DNA of 36,199 nt from a virus: positions 1-36,199 of the IMG/VR virus record IMGVR_UViG_3300047408_000168; one strand, written 5' to 3'. A program made the position numbers and the translations under genes. The notes beneath the pieces were generated by a model. It did no database searches. It saw only the letters and a program-made list of their open reading frames with translations, and had not been told where the DNA came from. This document shows, one piece after another, positions 31,349-36,199 of this stretch. Within the stretch, counting starts at the first letter, position 1. Each line of letters opens with the position of its first letter.

Positions 31349-31627
31349 TCATGCCGATACCTCGGGATAATAGGCGCGAGCGACTTCCTGACCCCGTTTG
31401 GCCTTGCGGCGCGCGATCGCCACCGCCGGATCGTCGGTGTGCAGCGACCAACGAAAACGCTGGCCCTTAACCTTGGTCTCCGCCCACAGCACCGCCCCGC
31501 GCCAATAGCAACCGCGCGGCGCCTTGGGTGCTACCTTCTCGACGGCCAGCACTTTGCGAAGGGCCAGACTGGCGCGCACCTCGGCCACGCTATCCGCTTC
31601 AACCTCGATCGTGACGCGGTACCTCAC
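31349..31627 (-). CDS. Stand-alone copy of the integrase N-terminal domain
   Basis: 92 aa from GTG 31627, overlapping the integrase TGA (GTGA), so translation is probably coupled. Residues 1-33 (MRYRVTIEVEADSVAEVRAS...) form a beta-alpha unit not found in the integrase. Residues from about 35 on (APRGCYWRGAVLWAETKVKG, QRFRWSLHTDDP) match integrase residues 5-36 (APAGCYWRDTVLWAQVKIKG, RRIRWSLDTDDP) at 23 of 32 positions without gaps. That part of the integrase is where arm-type DNA-binding domains sit. It lies between int and attP. It may bind the arm sites and change the choice between integration and excision, or be a decayed duplicate; no family is known to me. Confidence 0.7.
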   Translation of the reverse strand: MRYRVTIEVEADSVAEVRASLALRKVLAVEKVAPKAPRGCYWRGAVLWAETKVKGQRFRWSLHTDDPAVAIARRKAKRGQEVARAYYPEVSA

Positions 31628-32694
31628 GACGCCCGCCCGAACTTGGCGGCGCGCTCCACCGCGGTGGTGACGTATTTGAGGTAGCCCTCAGTCACCGCGA
31701 TGGTGGAATGACCGAGCCGCTTCTGCAGGTCGTAGAGGTCACGGCCCGACTGCAGCCAGTCAACGGCGTGCTTGTGCCTCAGGTCGTGGAATCGAAAGGG
31801 CTTGAACGGCACGCCGGCATCGGCCGCAAACTTGGCGGTACCGCCCACAAGGTTGTTCGCAAAATTTGCCGACGCGTTGCGGTAGGGCTCGCCACGGTCG
31901 TGCCAGAAGAGAAGATCGCAACCAACATAGCTCGGCAAGTTGGCGAACGCCTGATAACCGTCGAACGGTCGCAGGTCGATCACGCGCATCTTGTTGCCCT
32001 TGCCGATGACGGTCAGTTCCTTGCGCTGGTGATCGAGCTGCGAGCGCTTGGCGGTGACGAGCTCGGCCTGCCTCGCGCCAGTCACCCACGCCGCGCGAAT
32101 GAGCTGCGGCCACATCGAGACCGCCTGCGCGCCGGGACGGCGATCGCACTCTAGGCCGCGCGAGATCACCAGCTCGATATCCTTATCGTTCGGCAGCACG
32201 ATCGGGTCGCGGCGCTCCTTCACGCCCCGCATGCGCGGCAGCACCGGATTGCTCTCGCACCAGCCGCGGTCGACAGCGTAATTGATGACCGATGACAGCG
32301 CGCCGAGATCGCGGCGAACAGTGGCGTTGGTAACCACCTTCTGGCGTTCGGCAACAATGTCGCCGATGAGCCGCGCGTTAATGTCGGGAAGCTTGCGACC
32401 TTCCAGGAAAGGCGCGAGCTGACCTAGCGATACCATGTAGCGGATAAACGTCGCCGGCGAACTCTGCGCCTTGAAGTGTGTCCCCCACGCCTTGATCAGT
32501 TCGTCGAGAGTGTGCACGGCGTCACCGTGGATCAGCTCGGCGATCGCGCGGGCTTTGCCGGCTTCGCGACGCTGGCGCGCAAGCTTTGGATCGTCTGTGT
32601 CAAGGGACCATCGGATGCGCCGACCTTTAATCTTGACCTGTGCCCAAAGGACGGTGTCGCGCCAGTAACAACCCGCCGGTGCTTTCCTTGCCAT
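31624..32694 (-). CDS. int: Tyrosine integrase
   Basis: 356 aa from ATG 32694 with AAAGGAACG upstream. Residues 5-45 are a small N-terminal arm-binding-like domain (see the neighbouring 92-aa gene). Residues 60-150 are the core-binding SAM-like domain (HTLDELIKAWGTHFKAQSSP and following). The catalytic domain has R208 (VTGARQAELV), a likely K232 (IGKGNK), H303 and R306 in FHDLRH, H329 in RLGHST and the nucleophile Y338 (TEGYLKY). All catalytic residues are present, so it should be active on attP just downstream. It overlaps the upstream excisionase-like gene by 163 bases. Confidence 0.93.
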   Translation of the reverse strand: MARKAPAGCYWRDTVLWAQVKIKGRRIRWSLDTDDPKLARQRREAGKARAIAELIHGDAVHTLDELIKAWGTHFKAQSSPATFIRYMVSLGQLAPFLEGRKLPDINARLIGDIVAERQKVVTNATVRRDLGALSSVINYAVDRGWCESNPVLPRMRGVKERRDPIVLPNDKDIELVISRGLECDRRPGAQAVSMWPQLIRAAWVTGARQAELVTAKRSQLDHQRKELTVIGKGNKMRVIDLRPFDGYQAFANLPSYVGCDLLFWHDRGEPYRNASANFANNLVGGTAKFAADAGVPFKPFRFHDLRHKHAVDWLQSGRDLYDLQKRLGHSTIAVTEGYLKYVTTAVERAAKFGRAS

Positions 32695-32873
32695 GTCTCG
32701 CGTTCCTTTTGGCGCACGTAGGCGCGCAGCTTTTCGAGGTTGAACGACCAGCGTCGGCCAAATCGGGCAGCGCCGGGAATATCGCCGCGTTGGGCCATTT
32801 CCTGAACGGTGCGAACTGGCAGCCCAAGGATTTCCACCGCTCGCTCGATCGTCGCCCGTTCTGGATCGGCCAC
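32532..32873 (-). CDS. Excisionase-like protein, overlapping int
   Basis: 113 aa from GTG 32873 with AAGGAG seven bases upstream (a strong site). Residues about 5-50: RATIERAVEILGLPVRTVQE, MAQRGDIPGAARFGRRWSFN, LEKLRAYVR, the helix-turn-helix-17/excisionase pattern. The domain is finished near residue 55; the remaining 53 residues overlap the start of int in another frame and look like its shadow. So either the gene really overlaps int by 163 bases, or the tail is functionless. A -1 or +1 slip would fuse it to the integrase. It may steer excision or repress int. Confidence 0.65.
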   Translation of the reverse strand: MADPERATIERAVEILGLPVRTVQEMAQRGDIPGAARFGRRWSFNLEKLRAYVRQKERETWQGKHRRVVTGATPSFGHRSRLKVGASDGPLTQTIQSLRASVAKPAKPARSPS

Positions 32874-32931
32874 AACGCAACTCCTTACAAAAATCCGATT
32901 TTTCGCCCCCCAAGTCGAGATAGGACCTGGC

Positions 32932-33150
32932 CTATTTTTTGGACTTTTCCCGCGTCGGCTTTTCGCGCAATTCACCGTGCACAACCCATTCGTCGCCCCA
33001 ACGATATGGTCCCATAATCCGCAGCCAGGCTCGGTCGGCGTCCAGGGCACCGACGATGCGATCGATCTCGGAAACGACCGAAAGCCATGGGCCGGCGATG
33101 CGGAATTCGGTGACATCGCCGAAGCGGCCGGTGCTGAAGGTCGTGGGCAT
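32932..33150 (-). CDS. Small phage protein of unknown function
   Basis: 72 aa after a GAGAGAGG site. Acidic/aromatic, beta-rich text (MPTTFSTGRFGDVTEFRIAG, PWLSVVSEIDRIVGALDADR, AWLRIMGPYRWGDEWVVHGE) with a basic end. No family recognised. Part of a string of very short minus-strand genes upstream of int. Confidence 0.5.
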   Translation of the reverse strand: MPTTFSTGRFGDVTEFRIAGPWLSVVSEIDRIVGALDADRAWLRIMGPYRWGDEWVVHGELREKPTREKSKK

Positions 33151-33160
33151 TGCCTCTCTC

Positions 33161-33385
33161 TCAAGGCCGATTGCGCGCGCGGATTCTGGCCGACGCGATC
33201 CAATCCTCGAGCGGCGCCTTCGGGTTAGGGAGAAGGGCTAACAGCCGATATGGCCAGGGGGCACTCTTTGCCAACTCCGCGCGGCGCAACGCAGGCGCGG
33301 CACGGAAGCGAGCATAGTCGGCCTCAGTCAAACGGTCGGGAAAGGGCGGGGCGAAGCCGCGCTTGTCGTCGTCATGATTTTCCAT
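33161..33385 (-). CDS. Small phage protein of unknown function
   Basis: 74 aa. Acidic N-terminus (MENHDDDKRGFAPPFPDRLT) followed by helical EADYARFRAAPALRRAELAK and PNPKAPLEDWIASARIRARN. CGAGG lies before the ATG. Eleven bases from the next small gene. No family recognised. Confidence 0.5.
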   Translation of the reverse strand: MENHDDDKRGFAPPFPDRLTEADYARFRAAPALRRAELAKSAPWPYRLLALLPNPKAPLEDWIASARIRARNRP

Positions 33386-33397
33386 TCAGGGCCTCGG

Positions 33398-33577
33398 TCA
33401 ATGGCTCGATGCCGTGCGCTCGATGGTGATGGTCCAGGTCTCTTTGCCGCCAGCGGTCAGATCAATCTCGAACTCGAACCAGGTGTGAGTTGAGCGGTCT
33501 CCCGCGTCGCGTTCCACATCGCGCACCACGCCGATCAGTAGGCGCGCGGCAGCATAGACGTCTTCCTCGCGGATCAC
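33398..33577 (-). CDS. 59-aa small protein overlapping the DnaA-like gene
   Basis: Starts at GTG 33577, overlapping the stop of the DnaA-like gene (GTGA), with GGAGG seven bases upstream. It encodes MIREEDVYAAARLLIGVVRD, VERDAGDRSTHTWFEFEIDL and TAGGKETWTITIERTASSH: helical start, then three beta strands. Its strong ribosome site and exact coupling make it a gene despite its shortness. No family recognised. Confidence 0.6.
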   Translation of the reverse strand: MIREEDVYAAARLLIGVVRDVERDAGDRSTHTWFEFEIDLTAGGKETWTITIERTASSH

Positions 33578-34020
33578 CGCAAAGCCTCCTCGACCAGGGC
33601 GCGGTACTTTCGGGTGCTATGGATTACGGTCGAATGGTCGCGCCCGAAGACGTGGCCGATGCGCGTGGTCGACCAGCCACAGAACAGGCTTGCGAACGCT
33701 ATCGCTTGTTGCCGCGCGCGCGCGACCCGCCTGCCTCTGCGGCGCGAGGCCAGCACGGCCTCGTCAATGCTGAATGCCGCACCGGCGACCCGGCGAAGGA
33801 TCATGCCGCGGGACGCCCAGGCCGGCGCGCGCTCGCATCGCGCCTGATACTCATCACGCATCCAACGCAGCCGCTCGTGGTCGTCATCGAAGGATTTCTG
33901 CGTCGGCGGCTCCTTCTTCTTCTGCGCCGGCTTTGCGTAGGCAAGCACGAGCGCAAACTCAGCATGCCGGCGCTGCTGCTCGGCGCGACCGACGAGGAGA
34001 TGATCAAGATGATGCTTCAT
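33574..34020 (-). CDS. Stand-alone DnaA domain IV-like DNA-binding protein
   Basis: 148 aa. Residues about 74-146 are a DnaA C-terminal (domain IV) DNA-binding domain: ILRRVAGAAFSIDEAVLASR, RRGRRVARARQQAIAFASLF, CGWSTTRIGHVFGRDHSTVI, HSTRKYRALVEE. The GRDHSTVIHSTRKY stretch is the DnaA-box-reading signature. There is no ATPase domain. Such proteins occur in phages and prophages of alphaproteobacteria and may bind DnaA boxes to start phage replication or to compete with host DnaA. It lies two genes from RecT in the early replication/recombination block. Confidence 0.85.
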   Translation of the reverse strand: MKHHLDHLLVGRAEQQRRHAEFALVLAYAKPAQKKKEPPTQKSFDDDHERLRWMRDEYQARCERAPAWASRGMILRRVAGAAFSIDEAVLASRRRGRRVARARQQAIAFASLFCGWSTTRIGHVFGRDHSTVIHSTRKYRALVEEALR

Positions 34021-34078
34021 GGAGATGCTTCATGGCGGGATTGGATGGATGCCTCCAAAATTTCCTCATCTACCATCG

Positions 34079-34315
34079 TCACTCCCGCCCATTGGGCGCG
34101 GTCCCAGGGCCTCTGATCGGCGACAGGTGATTCCATTTCACTTTTCCAAAGGTGCCGTCGTCCCAGGTTATGAGCGCGTCGCCGTCCTGTAGGCACTCGT
34201 CTAGGACGCCAGTTCGGCCATCGATGTCGTAGTAGACTTTGTCGCCAGCGCGGACCTCGTATGGCCCGCCCGAATTTCCACCCGACTTGTTTCCTGGGCG
34301 AGCTAATGGATGCAT
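34079..34315 (-). CDS. Small SH3-like phage protein
   Basis: 78 aa with GGAGATGA before the ATG. The core (PYEVRAGDKVYYDIDGRTGV, DGDALITWDDGTFGKVKWNH) has the pattern of a small SH3-like barrel that reads like KOW or chromo-barrel domains. Function unknown. 58 bases separate it from the DnaA-like gene. Confidence 0.55.
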   Translation of the reverse strand: MHPLARPGNKSGGNSGGPYEVRAGDKVYYDIDGRTGVLDECLQDGDALITWDDGTFGKVKWNHLSPIRGPGTAPNGRE

Positions 34316-34342
34316 TTTCTCATCTCCACGATCTGTCGATCA

Positions 34343-34537
34343 TCACCGGCATAAGCCACGCAAGTATCGTGGTGGCCGCGGCGGATTGCAGTGCTGGCCG
34401 TCAGCCAGGAACCGATAACAAGCGGCCGTCTTGACGGCTAACCCCCAGGGCTGCTTGCCGGCTCCGTGTTTCTTGCGGCGAGCTTTTCGCAACCCTTCCA
34501 ACCAACATCGCCAGCCATGAAAGTATCGCGGCATCAT
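34343..34537 (-). CDS. Small basic phage protein
   Basis: 64 aa after an AGAGGAGAG ribosome site; two Met codons in a row. Basic and aromatic (MMPRYFHGWRCWLEGLRKAR, KKHGAGKQPWGLAVKTAACY, RPPRYLRGLCR). The W-x-x-G-x-x-x-x-R-K-A-R-x-K-x-G pattern with KQPWGxAVK is one I have seen in small phage genes. The start overlaps the upstream stop (ATGA). Confidence 0.55.
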   Translation of the reverse strand: MMPRYFHGWRCWLEGLRKARRKKHGAGKQPWGLAVKTAACYRFLADGQHCNPPRPPRYLRGLCR

Positions 34538-34719
34538 CTCTCCTCTGTGTGGATGGGGTTTTGCCGTTCATGAGCATCCCAGCACATTGCGGCTCTCAGC
34601 AGCGTATTGAGGTCCGCATTGAGTTGGGCCGGCAGATAGTGGCTGTCGATTGCCATGCTGGCGCGCTTGGCGGCGGCCTCGATGGCGCTCGGGATTTCAA
34701 GTTCGATGGTGTCTGGCAT
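34534..34719 (-). CDS. 61-aa helical phage protein
   Basis: Starts at ATG 34719 with GGAAGG upstream; the longer open frame upstream is a shadow. MPDTIELEIPSAIEAAAKRA, SMAIDSHYLPAQLNADLNTL and LRAAMCWDAHERQNPIHTEE make a small helical protein. Coupled to the neighbours on both sides (2-base gap, ATGA overlap). No family recognised. Confidence 0.55.
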   Translation of the reverse strand: MPDTIELEIPSAIEAAAKRASMAIDSHYLPAQLNADLNTLLRAAMCWDAHERQNPIHTEER

Positions 34720-34721
34720 GG

Positions 34722-34910
34722 TCAGCCTTCCGCGTTGACAGGATCGAGATCGGCCGGAATTTTCCAGCCTAGCGCCTTCGCCAAGGTGAGGCATTCGGCC
34801 GCCTTGGTAGCAAAGAATATGGCGTGAACGTCATCGCCCTTAGCCTTGGCCGCCATGGCCGCGTCGGCTAGGTCAATCGCAAGTTTTCCGATTTTCTCTG
34901 CGCCCGTCAT
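34722..34910 (-). CDS. 62-aa helical phage protein
   Basis: MTGAEKIGKLAIDLADAAMA, AKAKGDDVHAIFFATKAAEC and LTLAKALGWKIPADLDPVNA: a soluble helical pair. Ends two bases before the next start, so the two small helical proteins may act together. The ribosome site is weak. It lies 59 bases downstream of recT. No family recognised. Confidence 0.5.
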   Translation of the reverse strand: MTGAEKIGKLAIDLADAAMAAKAKGDDVHAIFFATKAAECLTLAKALGWKIPADLDPVNAEG

Positions 34911-34969
34911 GGGTTACGCTTGGCCATGTTAAGGTGCTGTCACTTGCGCTTTGCCCTTTTGCTTCAGCG

Positions 34970-36142
34970 TCACGCGGACGCCCCCGCCTTCGCGCGCAGC
35001 ATGCCGATCTTCACCTTCAGCAGCCCGTGCAGATCGTCGCGCACCTCGGGTTCGACGAGGCACTTGTTGCGCAATCCTTTCTCGGCATCCCAGCGGCGCT
35101 CGAGCTCGTCGGGATCATCGGTCGCGTCGCGCCAGTTGCCGGCGTAGGCCACATACGCCGCCTGCGTCTTCGGCTCGGCCGCGGGTTTGTTCGGCTTTGC
35201 GTCGGAAGTGGCGCCCGCCCCTGACGCGGCACCGACAGTCGGGGCGGGCGCACCTCCATCCGCTGCGTGTTCGGCGCCAGCGGAAGAAGAGTCGTTGTCG
35301 ATCACGACGCCGTCGCCGTCGCTCTCAAGGCGCTGGCCGTGGCCGTCGGTGGGTTCGGCAAAGTGATCAAGCGCGGGGCGGCCGGTGCTCGCGTGCACGC
35401 GCTTAGGCCGAGCGGCGCGATCGCTCGCCCCAGCCATATCGTAAAGCTCGTCATCGCGACGGATCAGCGTGTCGAGATCAGTCGACATCGGCAGCGATTT
35501 CGAATGCAGCCGCGCCACCGTCTTGCGCACCATTTCGGGAAATGCGACCGGATCGCTCCATGGGCCTCGCTTGCTGCGGCTGTAGCGGTTCTTAACGTCG
35601 AGAACTTCGTCGATCGTCATCACCTCTCGCGCGATCGTGCCATCCTTGAATTTGCAGATCGAATAGGCCGCCGTAATCTTACGCGTGCGCCCGCCGACCA
35701 ACGCCGGCTTGTGATACAGGTGCGGATCATCGCCGAGCACAAATTCGAATTCGTCGTCCGCGTGCACGACCTCGGCGTACCAGTCGGCGATCTCGCCTGA
35801 GTTGCGCGCCTTCTTGCGGATGCCAAGGATCATCGGCATCCACGACGCGGTGTCGGCTGACTTCTTGCCGCTGTCGTCCTCGTCGCCGAAGGGCACGATC
35901 GCGCCCTCCCGGCCGTCGGGCAATAGACCATCCTGCGCCGCCCTCATGCATGCGTTGAACAGCGATTGCCTGCGACAGGCCAGCAGCTTCGGATTGTTCT
36001 GCAGTGCCGTCATCACGACGCGCTCGAAGCGTTCGACCGGAATGTGCGCCGGCAACGCGTTCTCGAATTGCGGGCGCATCTTGACGAGATCGCGGCGCAC
36101 GTCGTCGATCAGTGCGACTGCTTTGGTGCCGGTTTCAGCCAT
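34970..36142 (-). CDS. recT: RecT-family single-strand annealing recombinase
   Basis: 390 aa from the ATG with AAAAGGAG seven bases before it. Residues 1-230 form the RecT core: ERFERVVMTALQNNPKLLAC, RQSLFNACMRAAQDGLLPDG, REGAIVPFGDEDDSG, MPMILGIRKKARNSGEIADW, AYSICKFKDGTIAREVMTID and SDPVAFPEMVRKTVARLHSK. The last 150 residues are an acidic, Ala/Pro-rich linker and a conserved-looking helical end (QAAYVAYAGNWRDATDDPDE and following). RecT anneals single strands in phage recombination; its exonuclease partner would normally be encoded upstream, beyond the right edge of the window. No ssDNA-binding protein is seen either. Confidence 0.92.
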   Translation of the reverse strand: MAETGTKAVALIDDVRRDLVKMRPQFENALPAHIPVERFERVVMTALQNNPKLLACRRQSLFNACMRAAQDGLLPDGREGAIVPFGDEDDSGKKSADTASWMPMILGIRKKARNSGEIADWYAEVVHADDEFEFVLGDDPHLYHKPALVGGRTRKITAAYSICKFKDGTIAREVMTIDEVLDVKNRYSRSKRGPWSDPVAFPEMVRKTVARLHSKSLPMSTDLDTLIRRDDELYDMAGASDRAARPKRVHASTGRPALDHFAEPTDGHGQRLESDGDGVVIDNDSSSAGAEHAADGGAPAPTVGAASGAGATSDAKPNKPAAEPKTQAAYVAYAGNWRDATDDPDELERRWDAEKGLRNKCLVEPEVRDDLHGLLKVKIGMLRAKAGASA

Positions 36143-36199
36143 GATCAAACTCCTTTTAACTCGGTGAAGGTGGCGAGCGGAGCACGATTGCCCCGCTCG
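36143..36199 (-). promoter_or_regulatory. Upstream edge of recT
   Basis: The last 57 bases hold the recT ribosome site (AAAAGGAG on the minus strand) and a GC-rich inverted repeat: CGAGCGG/CCGCTCG-type sequences at 36174-36180 and 36193-36199 flank 12 bases. This could be a hairpin at the 5' end of the recT message or the end of an upstream gene. The window ends here. Confidence 0.35.

Overview
The window is most of a temperate, siphovirus-type tailed phage (or an intact prophage-derived genome) from a high-GC alphaproteobacterium. I infer a Bradyrhizobium/Rhodopseudomonas-like host from the codon usage, the gene transfer agent-like tail-tip genes (DUF2460 and DUF2163 families) and the small phage proteins typical of that group. 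No host housekeeping gene is visible. An attP-like site lies between the repressor gene and the integrase gene, with phage genes on both sides. That layout suits a free or circularly permuted phage genome better than an integrated prophage, whose att sites would be at its ends.

Layout. 1-837: a ParB-like gene whose 3' end is joined to a fragment of another gene, then three spaced repeats. 838-24924, plus strand: one late operon, in order small-terminase-like HTH protein, collagen-like fibre, large terminase, fused prohead protease/HK97 capsid, two related small proteins, portal, a block of collagen-like, beta-rich and Ala-rich repeat proteins, head-tail connectors, tail tube, tail assembly chaperone with a visible -1 slippery site, tape measure, tail-tip proteins, and receptor-binding or fibre proteins including one with an inserted SPRY-like domain. 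24931-25813, minus strand: three small genes, two of them membrane or exported, with their own promoter (a moron-like cassette). 25934-27813, plus strand: a lysis cassette, namely a two-catalytic-domain endolysin and a small one-helix membrane protein.

27818-36142, minus strand: small phage proteins, an AlpA-like DNA-binding protein, a double zinc-ribbon protein, a Cro/CI-type repressor, about 770 nt without a gene, integrase with excisionase-like gene, several tiny genes, a stand-alone DnaA domain IV protein and RecT. The gene-poor stretch holds a hairpin-dense part next to the repressor and an attP-like part next to the integrase.

How the parts work together. The plus-strand operon packages DNA, builds head and tail, and lyses the cell. 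The minus-strand arm controls lysogeny (repressor, integrase, excisionase, attP) and replication/recombination (DnaA-like, RecT). The most unusual region is 30577-32873. Its attP carries a promoter-like sequence and the 5' half of a tRNA-Ser(GCU) gene rather than the usual 3' half, flanked by repeated arm-type motifs. Between attP and int lies a small gene encoding a free-standing copy of the integrase N-terminal domain. A hairpin-rich segment that could be a structured RNA leads into the repressor gene. All functions are read from sequence; no database search was run.
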